A DNA stretch of 64,000 nucleotides from Bordetella parapertussis. GTDB taxonomy: Bacteria > Pseudomonadota > Gammaproteobacteria > Burkholderiales > Burkholderiaceae_C. The DNA lies in NCBI GenBank assembly GCA_945901125.1, contig CAMDKD010000006.1, positions 35,058 through 99,057 on the forward strand. The letters are read 5' to 3'. Below, in pieces: positions 1 to 8,970 of the stretch. The first letter of the stretch is position 1. Each line of letters starts with the position of its first letter. The translations under genes were made by a program, and so were the position numbers. The notes under the pieces are model-generated. The model was not told the origin of the DNA and ran no database searches. It saw only the letters and a program-made list of their open reading frames with translations.

Positions 1-1758
1 TCTGGCATAAATGTTCAGTAATTCTGCGGCGGCATCCCGCACTTGTTCGGCGGCGCGGCGTTTGGCTTTGTCCCATTGACCTGAGCCCAGTCGGTGCAAA
101 GGAGCCGATTCCGGGTTCATGCCGCTGTAGCGGCTGATCAAATGCAATTGGCTGACGGGCACATACAACGTGGCCTCGTCGGCGTATTCCAGATGCAAAA
201 ACTCCTGCAACATAGGCTGGCCTTTGTCGTCCACGCCCTGACCCATGTCCATGTTGACCAAACCCCGGTACCTGCCTATGCCGTGCGAACTGTGGACCAC
301 CGGGTCGCCGACTTGCAATTCAGACAAATCGCGTATCAGCGATTCAACATCACTGACTTCTTCTTGCTTGCGCCTGCGTCTGAGCGTGGGGCCGGCAGAG
401 AACAATTCGGTTTCAGTAACCAGATCTATGCCGTTTTCCAGCCAGGCAAAACCGGTGTGCAACTGGCTGACAGCCATGCCGAATGTGTCGCTGCTGTCTA
501 TGAATTCCTGCAAGCTGTCAAACACCCGGGGCTGTATTCCTGAGCCGGTCAAAAAATCCAGCAGGCTGGTGCGCCTGCCTTCAGATTCAGCCAGTACCAG
601 CAAGCGCTGTCCGCTACTTTGCTGGCGCTGCGTCAATTTCAGCAGCGGTTCTGAAGCACCGCGTTCCACCGTCATCAGCGGCAGGCTATCAACCCAGGGC
701 AGGGCTTGAATTTGAGCGGCCGGGCGAATGCTCAACAAGGCGTGTTCATTGGCAGCGGTGAAAAACTGCTCGGCGTTCAAAAATAATTGAGCCGGTGGCA
801 ATACCGGGCGCTCGGCGTCGCCTTGTGCCAGCCGGAACCGCTCTTGCGCGTCCTGGCCGAAACGGGTGAGCACCGGTCCAATGTCGCCGTGCATCACCAC
901 CACGGCTTGCTCGCCCAGGTAATCAAACACGCTGGCGGTGTCTTCAAAAAACAGCGGCAGGTAGTATTCGATGCCGGCCGTTGCCACGCCGTTACCTATG
1001 TCCTTGTACAAACGGCTGCGGGTCGGGTCGCCGTCCAGCATTTCGCGCCAGCGGCTGCGAAACAAAACACGCGCTGCATCGTCCATGGGAAATTCACGCC
1101 CCGGCAGCAAGCGCACTTCGGGCACCGGGTACAGGCTGCGCTGTGTGTCCGGGTCAAAGGTGCGTATCGAGTCGATTTCGTCATCAAACAAATCGACCCG
1201 GTAAGGCACCAGCGAACCCATGGGAAACAAATCGATGAGGCCGCCGCGCACGGTGTATTCACCCGGGCTGATGACTTGGTTCACGTGGCTGTAACCGGCC
1301 AAGGTCAATTGCGATTTCAATCGCGCTTCGTCCAGCTTTTGCTTGACCTTGAAATGAAATGTGTAGGCCGCCAGAAACGCCGGTGGTGCCAAGCGATACA
1401 GCGCGGTGGTGGCAGGCACCAGAATCACATCGGCGTCGCCCTGGGAAATGCGCCACAGCGTGGCCAGTCTTTCGCTGATCAAGTCCTGGTGCGGTGAGAA
1501 ACCGTCATAAGGCAGGGTTTCCCAGTCGGGAAACAACACGCAACGCGCGTCCGGCGAGAAAAACGGCAATTCATCAAGCAGTCGCTGGGCATCGAAGGCG
1601 TCGGCGGTAAAGATGGCCAGTCTGCGACCGTGTGCGAGTTCACGGTCTATCAGCGCCGACAACAAGGCCGTATCCGCAGAACCGGGTGGTTTGCTCAGGT
1701 TAAAACGTTTGGAGACGGCTAAATCGGGTAACTGCATGTATTTGAATGGAACCGGCAT
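1..1758 (-). CDS. mfd: Transcription-repair coupling factor Mfd, N-terminal part (runs off window)
   Basis: This is the first 586 residues of Mfd, the ATP-dependent translocase that removes stalled RNA polymerase from DNA lesions and recruits UvrA. The reading frame is open from an ATG at 1758 down to base 1. The visible part covers the UvrB-like module (with FPDWETLPYD and SPHQDLISERL, typical of Mfd), the linker region and the start of the RNA-polymerase-interacting CarD/RID domain (DPVVHSSHGIGRYRGL). The translocase motor domains would lie to the left of the window. It is transcribed divergently from ispD, with about 96 bases between the starts. Family assignment is secure. The start is the first ATG of the frame; a second in-frame ATG follows seven codons later. 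Confidence 0.95.
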   Translation of the reverse strand, partial: MPVPFKYMQLPDLAVSKRFNLSKPPGSADTALLSALIDRELAHGRRLAIFTADAFDAQRLLDELPFFSPDARCVLFPDWETLPYDGFSPHQDLISERLATLWRISQGDADVILVPATTALYRLAPPAFLAAYTFHFKVKQKLDEARLKSQLTLAGYSHVNQVISPGEYTVRGGLIDLFPMGSLVPYRVDLFDDEIDSIRTFDPDTQRSLYPVPEVRLLPGREFPMDDAARVLFRSRWREMLDGDPTRSRLYKDIGNGVATAGIEYYLPLFFEDTASVFDYLGEQAVVVMHGDIGPVLTRFGQDAQERFRLAQGDAERPVLPPAQLFLNAEQFFTAANEHALLSIRPAAQIQALPWVDSLPLMTVERGASEPLLKLTQRQQSSGQRLLVLAESEGRRTSLLDFLTGSGIQPRVFDSLQEFIDSSDTFGMAVSQLHTGFAWLENGIDLVTETELFSAGPTLRRRRKQEEVSDVESLIRDLSELQVGDPVVHSSHGIGRYRGLVNMDMGQGVDDKGQPMLQEFLHLEYADEATLYVPVSQLHLISRYSGMNPESAPLHRLGSGQWDKAKRRAAEQVRDAAAELLNIYAR

Positions 1759-1854
1759 GGCAAACACCCCCGGATGCAGGCAAACGGGGGTGAACAGTGC
1801 TGATTCTAGAATGGGGCGATGACTGCTTGTTTTTAACCTTGGCCTTAACCCCTT

Positions 1855-2592
1855 GTGACCCCTTTATCTCATTCCCGATTTCACGTGCTGATTCCTTGTG
1901 CCGGCAGCGGCAGCCGGGCCGGTGCGGCCTCGCCCAAGCAATACCTGCCACTGTCAGGCGTTCCCATGGTGGTGCATACCTTGCGCGCATTTGCAGCCTT
2001 GTCCGGGCTGGGGCAAGGCGTCATCGTGGTGGCCCCGAACGACAGTGACATGGCCGAAGTGATAAAGCAATACCCACAAGAACGGTTTGTCATCAGTCCT
2101 ACCGGTGGCGCAACACGCGCGCAAAGCGTACTGGCCGGTTTGCGCGTTTTGCAACAACTCGGTGTCAAAGAAGATGAATGGGTGATGGTGCATGATGCCG
2201 CGCGTTGTCTGCTGACGCCGGCTTTGATTGAGAAACTGTGGCTGGCCTGCCAAAACGACGAGGTAGGCGGATTGCTGGCCTTGCCTGTGCCGGATACTTT
2301 GAAAATCGCAGACAAGGATCGCGTGGCGTCCACGCTGTCGCGCAGCGGTAAATGGCTGGCGCAAACCCCGCAAATGTTCAGGCTCGCAGCGCTCACGCAA
2401 GCATTGCTTCAAGCAGGTGACCAGGTGACTGACGAAGCCTCTGCCATCGAGGCCATGGGAAGGCAACCAAAGCTGGTCCCTGCAGCCGCTTTCAATTTCA
2501 AGGTCACATACCCTGATGACATGCAACTGGCCGAGGCAGTGCTGGCCAGCCGTTCAACCGCTGCCGCAAAGCCGCAGGAGACAACACCATGA
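1855..2592 (+). CDS. ispD: 2-C-methyl-D-erythritol 4-phosphate cytidylyltransferase
   Basis: IspD transfers CMP from CTP to methylerythritol 4-phosphate, the third step of the non-mevalonate isoprenoid pathway, in the cytoplasm. The protein is 245 aa, normal for the family. It has the N-terminal nucleotide-binding motif [20 protein letters not shown] (conserved Arg and Lys), the VHDAARCL motif around residue 115, and [11 protein letters not shown] near the C-terminus. The start is GTG at 1855 with no strong ribosome binding site; no better start lies between the upstream stop and the nucleotide-binding loop. It overlaps ispF by an ATGA junction, so the two are translationally coupled, as in many proteobacteria. 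Confidence 0.95.
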   Translation: MTPLSHSRFHVLIPCAGSGSRAGAASPKQYLPLSGVPMVVHTLRAFAALSGLGQGVIVVAPNDSDMAEVIKQYPQERFVISPTGGATRAQSVLAGLRVLQQLGVKEDEWVMVHDAARCLLTPALIEKLWLACQNDEVGGLLALPVPDTLKIADKDRVASTLSRSGKWLAQTPQMFRLAALTQALLQAGDQVTDEASAIEAMGRQPKLVPAAAFNFKVTYPDDMQLAEAVLASRSTAAAKPQETTP

Positions 2593-3080
2593 CGCAAGCT
2601 CAAATGCGAATCGGTCAGGGCTGGGATGTGCATGCACTGGTACCCGGTCGCCGCTTGATCATCGGTGGTCTGCATATCCCTTTTCACCTGGGCTTGCTCG
2701 GCCATTCGGATGCAGATGTTTTATTGCACGCCATCATTGACGCCATGCTGGGCGCTGCCGGGCTGGGCGACATAGGCACGCATTTTCCGGACACGGATGT
2801 ACGCTGGAAAAATGCAGACTCGCTGGAGCTGCTGGCTGCGTGCGCGGACTTACTTAAAGAAAAAGGCTGGCGCATACAAAACCTGGACAGCACGGTGATA
2901 GCCCAGGCACCCAAGCTGGCACCGCATATCCCTGCCATGCGTGAGCAAATAGCCGCAGCATTGGCTTTGACTGTCACTCAAATCAATATCAAAGCCAAGA
3001 CCGCAGAAAAGCTGGGGCCAGTGGGCCAGGGCCAGTCTATAGAAGCACAGGCGATTGTGCTGCTGTGCTCAGCTGACTGA
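2589..3080 (+). CDS. ispF: 2-C-methyl-D-erythritol 2,4-cyclodiphosphate synthase
   Basis: IspF cyclises CDP-methylerythritol 2-phosphate to MEcPP with release of CMP, in the same pathway as IspD. At 163 aa it has the expected length. Zinc ligands and family motifs are visible: GWDVHALV near the N-terminus (Asp and His), [15 protein letters not shown] (His) and [11 protein letters not shown]. The C-terminal TTAEKLG-type motif is present as KAKTAEKLG. The ATG overlaps the ispD stop (ATGA). Its 3' end overlaps the convergent HTH regulator gene by 12 bases. Confidence 0.96.
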   Translation: MTQAQMRIGQGWDVHALVPGRRLIIGGLHIPFHLGLLGHSDADVLLHAIIDAMLGAAGLGDIGTHFPDTDVRWKNADSLELLAACADLLKEKGWRIQNLDSTVIAQAPKLAPHIPAMREQIAAALALTVTQINIKAKTAEKLGPVGQGQSIEAQAIVLLCSAD

Positions 3081-3527
3081 ACCCGGGTTGTCGCTGAGGG
3101 GGAAGGTGTTGTCAACACCGCCGTTCTTCTCGGACAAAAAGGCGAGTTTCACCCAGTGCCTCACCATGCGTTTGTGTTCGGCATTGAGCCTCATGAACTG
3201 ACGCATCATTTCGGTGTCACACATGCCCATGCTCTGGGTTTGCGTGGGTTCGTTCAAAGGCATAGACGAGGTTTGCGGCCCGAACAACAAGTCATGCGGA
3301 CTGATTTGCAACAGGTCGCTCAAGGTTTTGAGTTTGTCCTGCTTGGGAATGGATGCACCTATCATCCAGTTACGCGCCGCATGCGGCGTGATGCCATCTC
3401 CCCAATAGCGCATATTGAACGCATCAGCGAGCTGGGTGGCAGAAGACTTCAGGCCGGCTTCCTTCATGGCGTGGCGAAGCCGGGCGGCGAAGGCCTGTGA
3501 TTCGGGGTTATGAATATGTTTTTTCAT
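3069..3527 (-). CDS. XRE-like helix-turn-helix transcriptional regulator
   Basis: A 152-aa protein with a probable DNA-binding HTH in residues 10-65 ([13 protein letters not shown], then [18 protein letters not shown]). This resembles the phage-repressor-like regulators common in Burkholderiales. The C-terminal half has no recognised domain but contains a basic helical stretch ([19 protein letters not shown]). The frame stays open upstream to 3884, but the homologous region begins at the ATG at 3527 ([10 protein letters not shown]). The gene overlaps the end of ispF by 12 bases in convergent orientation. The regulatory target is unknown; no prophage genes are nearby. Confidence 0.75.
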   Translation of the reverse strand: MKKHIHNPESQAFAARLRHAMKEAGLKSSATQLADAFNMRYWGDGITPHAARNWMIGASIPKQDKLKTLSDLLQISPHDLLFGPQTSSMPLNEPTQTQSMGMCDTEMMRQFMRLNAEHKRMVRHWVKLAFLSEKNGGVDNTFPLSDNPGSVS

Positions 3528-3642
3528 GTGCTGAAAGATAAAACAGCACTGCACGCTTTGCAATAGATTAGCGCTTACTTTTTGATGAACTGAATAACAA
3601 TCAAACAAGCATCCATCGTTTTGTTGATGGGGCCCACAGTAT

Positions 3643-4425
3643 TCATTGCGCCGTCCAACCACCGTCCATGTTCCAGGCAACACCGCGCACGTTATTGCCC
3701 GCACTTGAACACAGAAACACTGCCAGCTGTCCGAGTTCTTCGGGCGTGGTGAATTGCATGGACGGTTCTTTTTCGCTGAGGAGCATGCGGGTCGCTTGTT
3801 CAACCGATACGCTTGCAGATTGCGCTTTGGCGTCAACCTGTTTTTGCACCAAAGGAGTGAGTACCCAGCCCGGGCAAATTGCATTGCAGGTGATGCCGGT
3901 CGTGGCTGTCTCCAGCGCAGTCACCTTGGTCAGGCCGACCAGGCCGTGCTTGGCCGCAACGTAAGCAGACTTGTCGGCAGACGCCACCAGGCCGTGCACA
4001 GAGGCGATGTTCAAAATGCGGCCCCAGTTGTGCCGGCGCATGGCAGGCAGTACGAGACGCGTGGTGTGAAAAGCACTGGACAAATTGATGGCGATCACGT
4101 CATCCCATTTGTCGATCGGAAACTGATCGACAGGAGCCACGTGTTGAATACCGGCGTTGTTCACCAGAATATCTATCTGGCCCCAATGGCTTGATGCCAT
4201 TTGAATCATGTCTTCAATCTCAGCGGGACGGCGCATATCGGCAGCGTGGTAAAGCGTGTCAACGCCCATTGCTTCAATGTCGGCACGTGCTTGACCAACG
4301 TCGCCGAAACCATTGACCACAATACGCGCTCCGGCTTGCGCCAGTGACTTGGCAATACCCAGACCGATACCGCTGGTGGAACCTGTGACCAGGGCGGTTT
4401 TGCCGTTCAAAAAACGATCTGCCAT
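3643..4425 (-). CDS. bdhA: 3-hydroxybutyrate dehydrogenase (short-chain dehydrogenase)
   Basis: This NAD-dependent enzyme interconverts D-3-hydroxybutyrate and acetoacetate, the mobilisation step of polyhydroxybutyrate breakdown. The 260-aa protein shows the SDR Rossmann motif TGSTSGIGLGIA near residue 14, NNAGIQHVAP, and the catalytic Ser-Tyr-Lys set (NIASVHG, then SAYVAAKHGLVG). The segment TLVVKQ-like VLTPLVQKQVDA and the C-terminal GVAWNMDGGWTAQ are typical of BdhA rather than of generic SDRs. It is divergent from relA. Its presence agrees with phaR further on, pointing to PHB metabolism in this organism. Other SDR substrates cannot be fully excluded. Confidence 0.88.
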   Translation of the reverse strand: MADRFLNGKTALVTGSTSGIGLGIAKSLAQAGARIVVNGFGDVGQARADIEAMGVDTLYHAADMRRPAEIEDMIQMASSHWGQIDILVNNAGIQHVAPVDQFPIDKWDDVIAINLSSAFHTTRLVLPAMRRHNWGRILNIASVHGLVASADKSAYVAAKHGLVGLTKVTALETATTGITCNAICPGWVLTPLVQKQVDAKAQSASVSVEQATRMLLSEKEPSMQFTTPEELGQLAVFLCSSAGNNVRGVAWNMDGGWTAQ

Positions 4426-4495
4426 GAAATTTCCCTATCCTTTAGGATGATGCATCCGGGGATTTTGCCCGAGTCCGGTGTATCGACTGTTTTCA

Positions 4496-6703
4496 ATGAA
4501 ATTTTCTTCCCCTGCCACGACCGTCAGCACACAGCCCGAACTCAACGGTCTTGCCACGTCAGATCTGCACAATGTTTGCGTCAAGGCCAGGCAGTTTGCC
4601 GAGCCCTTGTTAAGCGGCATGAAGCAAACCGGCGGCGAACCTACGCTGGCACATGCCGACGGCGTGGTGTCATTGCTAGCAGGCATAGGTGCTACCAGCG
4701 AGATGCAGGCCGCTGTGTATTTGGCTTATTGCGCCGCAGTCCTCAACCAACCCGCCGAGACTTTGACCGCCACTTTCGGCGACAGCTTGACGGGCTTGGC
4801 TATCTCCGCTAACAAATTGTTTCAACTGCAACAAGCGGCCAGAGAAACCAAAGCTCAGTCCAAAACCTCCGTGGGGCAAATTGAAAATGTGCGGCGCATG
4901 TTGCTGGCTTTTTCAAAGGATTTGCGGGTTGTCATGTTGTTGCTGGCCTCACACTTGGTCAGCTTGCGCTTTGCCACCGCGCACAAGATAAGCGGCTTTG
5001 AGCAGTTGTCGCAAGACGTGCTGCATATCTTTTCGCCGCTGGCTAACCGGCTCGGTATCTGGCAAATTAAATGGGAAATGGAAGACCTGGCGTTTCGATT
5101 GTTGGAGCCGCAGGTTTACAAGCAGGTAGCCGGTTTACTGGAGAAAAAACGCACCGAACGCGAGCAAGAAATTGAACAGCTCAGGCAGGAATTGCAATCG
5201 ATGTTGTTGGTTCAAGGCATACGCGCAGAAATTCAAGGCAGGCCGAAAAACATTTACAGCATTGTCAAAAAAATGCGCGGCAAGTCTTTGCAGTTTGAGC
5301 AGGTGCTGGATTTGCGCGCCATGCGCATCATTGTGGACAACGTGGAAGACTGTTACCGGGCGCTGGCTTTGGTGCATCAGCAGATGCAGGCCATAGACAA
5401 TGAATTTGACGATTACGTCGCCAAACCCAAAGCCAATGGCTACCAGTCTTTGCATACCGTTGTCAGCACAGACCGTGGCCAAGTGTTTGAAATACAAATC
5501 CGTACCCGCGCCATGCACGAGCATGCAGAGTTTGGCGTGGCGGCGCATTGGGCTTACAAGGAAGCCGGTATCAAAGGTTATGCCGGGGTTGCGGTACCGG
5601 CAGAGCAAGCCCAAAAAATGGCGGTGTTGCGTCAACTGCTGGCCTGGGAACGTGAACTCAGTGCGGTTCAAGACCAGGACAAGCACTTACCGCAACAAAG
5701 CGGTCAGGAAAAAATTTATGTATTAACGCCTGAAGCCGCCATTGTGGAATTGCCGCAAGGAGCCACGCCGGTTGACTTTGCTTACACCTTGCACACCGAA
5801 CTCGGTCACCGTTGCCGCGGTGCCAAACTCGATGGCGTGCTGGTGCCTTTGTCGACCCGCTTGCAAAACGGACAGACGGTGGAAATCACCACGGTTAAAG
5901 AAGGCGGGCCGTCGCGCGACTGGTTAAACCCGGATTTGCAATTTATCGCTAGCCCCAGGGCCAAGGCCAAGGTCAGAGCCTGGTTCAATGCGCAGCAAGC
6001 CAGTCAAACGATTTCCCGCGGACGCGAACTAATTGAAAAGCTGTTGCAAAGAGAAGGGCGGACGGCTTACAAATTAGAGGATCTTGCCAAGAAATTGGGA
6101 TTTGAATCTGCGGCGCATTTGTTTGAGGTGGTCGGCAAGGATGAGTATTCTTTGCGCAATATTGAAACGTTTTTGCGCCCGGTGTCGGCTCCACCTGCCG
6201 AGGATGACAAGCTGTTTCGTAAAGCTCAGCAACCTAAACCTTCGCAACAGCACGCAGGTGTGCTGGTTGTCGGCATGGATTCGCTGCTGACGCAATTGGC
6301 CAAATGCTGTCGGCCTGCGCCGCCTGACGATGTGCGGGGCTATGTCACCAAAGGAAAAGGCGTGAGCGTGCACCGCGCTAAGTGCGGCAATTTTCTACAG
6401 TTGCTGCAAAACAACCCTGACCGGGTGATTGAGGTTGCCTGGCACGGCAAGCAGAATGATCCAAGTGCAGAGCTTTACCTGGTCGATATACAAGTGCTGG
6501 CCGATGACCGGCAAGGTTTGCTGCGTGACATATCCGAAGTTTTCGCCAGAGAAAAAATGAACGTGGTGGGCGTGAAAACCCAAACTATCAAAGACACTGC
6601 CTGGATGACATTCACAGTGGAAGTCCATAACGCATCTGGATTGAACAAGATGCTGTCAGCCTTGAATGCGGTCAACGGGGTCAGATCAGCCAGAAGGCAT
6701 TGA
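4496..6703 (+). CDS. relA: (p)ppGpp synthetase RelA (stringent response)
   Basis: A RelA/SpoT-family alarmone synthetase of about 735 aa that makes (p)ppGpp from GTP/GDP and ATP on stalled ribosomes. The domain order is as expected: a degenerate N-terminal HD domain, the synthetase domain (KNIYSIVKKM, RIIVDNVEDCYRAL, KANGYQSLHTVV, EIQIRTRAMHEHAEFG), TGS domain (IYVLTPEAAIVELPQGATPVDFA), the helical/zinc-finger-like segment with LAKCCRP, and a C-terminal ACT domain. The HD region (HADGVVSLLAG...YLAYC) lacks the HD...ED hydrolase residues, so this is RelA rather than bifunctional SpoT. The start is uncertain: ATG at 4496 was chosen; an in-frame GTG at 4478 is possible, and neither has a clear Shine-Dalgarno. 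Confidence 0.93.
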   Translation: MKFSSPATTVSTQPELNGLATSDLHNVCVKARQFAEPLLSGMKQTGGEPTLAHADGVVSLLAGIGATSEMQAAVYLAYCAAVLNQPAETLTATFGDSLTGLAISANKLFQLQQAARETKAQSKTSVGQIENVRRMLLAFSKDLRVVMLLLASHLVSLRFATAHKISGFEQLSQDVLHIFSPLANRLGIWQIKWEMEDLAFRLLEPQVYKQVAGLLEKKRTEREQEIEQLRQELQSMLLVQGIRAEIQGRPKNIYSIVKKMRGKSLQFEQVLDLRAMRIIVDNVEDCYRALALVHQQMQAIDNEFDDYVAKPKANGYQSLHTVVSTDRGQVFEIQIRTRAMHEHAEFGVAAHWAYKEAGIKGYAGVAVPAEQAQKMAVLRQLLAWERELSAVQDQDKHLPQQSGQEKIYVLTPEAAIVELPQGATPVDFAYTLHTELGHRCRGAKLDGVLVPLSTRLQNGQTVEITTVKEGGPSRDWLNPDLQFIASPRAKAKVRAWFNAQQASQTISRGRELIEKLLQREGRTAYKLEDLAKKLGFESAAHLFEVVGKDEYSLRNIETFLRPVSAPPAEDDKLFRKAQQPKPSQQHAGVLVVGMDSLLTQLAKCCRPAPPDDVRGYVTKGKGVSVHRAKCGNFLQLLQNNPDRVIEVAWHGKQNDPSAELYLVDIQVLADDRQGLLRDISEVFAREKMNVVGVKTQTIKDTAWMTFTVEVHNASGLNKMLSALNAVNGVRSARRH

Positions 6704-6772
6704 CCGCAACGGACAACAACCGTTTTCCAAAACGTATTTCCGTTACTGATAGAATACCGCTTTCGGCAACGA

Positions 6773-6849
6773 AGGCGCGTAGCTCAGCTGGTTAGAGCAC
6801 CACCTTGACATGGTGGGGGTCGTTGGTTCGAGTCCAATCGCGCCTACCA
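6773..6849 (+). tRNA. tRNA-Val (anticodon GAC)
   Basis: A 77-nt cloverleaf with acceptor strands AGGCGCG / CGCGCCT, D-loop AGCTCAGCTGGTTAGAGC, anticodon stem-loop CACCTTGACATGGTG carrying GAC, T-arm GTTGGTTCGAGTCCAAT, and an encoded ACCA 3' end. The gene stands alone between relA and phaR. Confidence 0.98.
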
Positions 6850-6922
6850 ATGCCTTAGTGGTAGGTCAATGTTTTCTTCTTGTCTTAATCCACTTTAGGC
6901 GACATATTCTTTAGGACAACTC

Positions 6923-7462
6923 TTGTCACGTTCCAAAGACCCAACCCCTAAACAAACGCAAAGCGAATCTCAACCTCAGGACGCCTGCAGGTTGATCAAA
7001 AAATACCCGAATCGCCGTCTTTACGACACCAGAACTTCAAGCTATATCACCTTGCAGGAAGTCAAGGCCATGGTGATTGACGCTGAAACCATCAAAGTGG
7101 TCGATGCCAAAACCGATGAAGATTTAACGCGCAGTATTTTTCTGCAAATCATTCTGGAAGAAGAGGCCGGCGGGCTGCCCTTGTTTTCTGAAGCCGCATT
7201 GGCCAATATGATCCGTTTTTACGGCCACGCCATGCAGCCATTCATGGGCAATTACTTGGAAAAGAATATTCAACAATTTCTCGATATGCAAGCGCAATTG
7301 GCGCAGCAGTCACAGCAGATGACGCCTGAAGTTTGGGCGCAGTTCCTGGCCAATCCGGCCGGTGGATTGCCGACTTTGGTCGGCAACTACACACAGCAGT
7401 CCAACCAGATGATGTTGCAATTACAAGAGCAAATGCTCAAGGCCATGGGATTAAAACGCTGA
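6923..7462 (+). CDS. phaR: Polyhydroxyalkanoate synthesis regulator PhaR
   Basis: PhaR binds DNA and PHB granules and represses phasin and PHA genes until granules form. The 179-aa protein has the hallmark N-terminal DNA-binding segment [20 protein letters not shown] and the PHB accumulation regulatory domain ([16 protein letters not shown]). It ends in a Gln-rich amphipathic tail that probably contacts the granule or oligomerises. The start is a TTG at 6923 preceded by AGGA; no ATG lies upstream of the conserved region in frame. Its stop overlaps the rimO start (TGATG). No phaC, phaA or phaB lies within the window. Confidence 0.93.
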   Translation: MSRSKDPTPKQTQSESQPQDACRLIKKYPNRRLYDTRTSSYITLQEVKAMVIDAETIKVVDAKTDEDLTRSIFLQIILEEEAGGLPLFSEAALANMIRFYGHAMQPFMGNYLEKNIQQFLDMQAQLAQQSQQMTPEVWAQFLANPAGGLPTLVGNYTQQSNQMMLQLQEQMLKAMGLKR

Positions 7463-8823
7463 TGTCTACACCACCTAAAGTCGGCTTTGTCAGCCTCGGA
7501 TGCCCCAAGGCATTGACTGACTCTGAACTGATACTCACGCGCTTGAGCGCCGAAGGCTACGCCACTTCAAAAACCTTTGCTGGTGCTGATCTGGTGATCG
7601 TCAACACCTGCGGATTCATTGACGATGCGGTCAAAGAAAGTCTGGACACCATCAGCGAGGCTTTGGCGGAAAACGGCAAGGTCATCGTCACCGGTTGCCT
7701 GGGCGCAAAAACCAATGCAGGCGGCGGCAACCTGGTCAAGGACTTGCATCCCAGCGTGCTCGCCGTCACCGGCCCCCATGCCACGCATGAAGTCATGGAG
7801 GCGGTGCATTTGCATTTGCCCAAGCCGCATGACCCGTTTTTAGATCTGGTGCCGGCGGCCGGCATCAAATTGACGCCCAAGCATTACGCCTATTTGAAAA
7901 TCAGCGAAGGCTGTAACCACCGCTGCTCTTTTTGCATCATTCCATCTATGCGCGGTGACCTGGTGTCGCGCCCGGTTGGCGATGTGTTGAATGAAGCCCG
8001 GGCTTTGTTTGAGTCAGGTGTGCGCGAATTGCTGGTCATCAGCCAGGACACTTCAGCGTATGGCTTGGATATCAAATACCAGACCGGTTTTTTCAACGGC
8101 AGGCCGGTCAAATCACGTTTGTTTGAACTGGTGCAAGCCCTGGCCGAACTGGCCGAGCCTTTTGGCGCCTGGGTGCGCCTGCATTACGTGTATCCCTACC
8201 CTAGCGTGGACGAGATTTTGCCTTTGATGGCATCGGGTCGCATTCTGCCGTACTTGGATGTGCCTTTTCAGCACAGCCATCCGGATGTGCTCAAGCGCAT
8301 GAAGCGCCCGGCCAGTGGCGAGAAAAACCTCGAGCGCATCGAAGCGTGGCGCAAGATTTGTCCGCAACTGGTGATTCGCAGCACATTCATTGCAGGCTTC
8401 CCCGGCGAAACCGAGCAGGAGTTTGAGCATTTGCTGCAATTCATGCGCGAAGCTGAAATTGACCATGCAGGTTGTTTTGCCTACAGCCCGGTCGACGGCG
8501 CGACCGCCAATCAATTGCCAGGCATGTTGACTAAGGAAGTGCGCGAAGACAGGCGCTCCAGGTTCATGGCGGTGGCCGAAGAAGTGTCCACAGAAAAATT
8601 AAAACGCTATGTCGGCTCGACCATGCAAGTGCTGGTCGACAGTGCCAAAGCCATGGGGCGTCAAGGCGGTGTGGGCCGCAGCTTCAGGGATGCGCCAGAG
8701 ATTGACGGACTGGTGCACATGGTGGCACCTGAGAAAGTAAGTAAAAGTTACCGTGCCGGTGAATTCACCAAAGTCAAAATCCTTGGAACACAAGGACATG
8801 ATTTGATTGGGTTGCCGGTTTGA
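7462..8823 (+). CDS. rimO: Ribosomal protein S12 methylthiotransferase
   Basis: RimO is a radical-SAM enzyme that adds a methylthio group to an aspartate of ribosomal protein S12. The 453-aa protein has the N-terminal UPF0004 domain ([35 protein letters not shown], with three cluster-binding cysteines). The radical-SAM signature CNHRCSFC has Cys151, Cys155 and Cys158. [11 protein letters not shown] follows, and then a C-terminal TRAM domain. The sequence LGCPKA and the SMRG motif distinguish RimO from MiaB. The ATG at 7462 overlaps the phaR stop; an open frame upstream to 7333 lies inside phaR and is not used. Confidence 0.95.
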   Translation: MSTPPKVGFVSLGCPKALTDSELILTRLSAEGYATSKTFAGADLVIVNTCGFIDDAVKESLDTISEALAENGKVIVTGCLGAKTNAGGGNLVKDLHPSVLAVTGPHATHEVMEAVHLHLPKPHDPFLDLVPAAGIKLTPKHYAYLKISEGCNHRCSFCIIPSMRGDLVSRPVGDVLNEARALFESGVRELLVISQDTSAYGLDIKYQTGFFNGRPVKSRLFELVQALAELAEPFGAWVRLHYVYPYPSVDEILPLMASGRILPYLDVPFQHSHPDVLKRMKRPASGEKNLERIEAWRKICPQLVIRSTFIAGFPGETEQEFEHLLQFMREAEIDHAGCFAYSPVDGATANQLPGMLTKEVREDRRSRFMAVAEEVSTEKLKRYVGSTMQVLVDSAKAMGRQGGVGRSFRDAPEIDGLVHMVAPEKVSKSYRAGEFTKVKILGTQGHDLIGLPV

Positions 8824-8863
8824 CCGGAATGAACCTGTGTAGGGGTTCGTTGGTCTGTAAGAT

Positions 8864-8948
<85 letters not shown>

Positions 8949-8970
8949 CTTCAGGAAAGCAGAGGATCAT

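Noticed and set aside
3528..3884. N-terminal extension of the HTH regulator up to 3884
   Set aside because: It would run into the coding region of bdhA in another frame, and its sequence is not protein-like; the ATG at 3527 fits the family.
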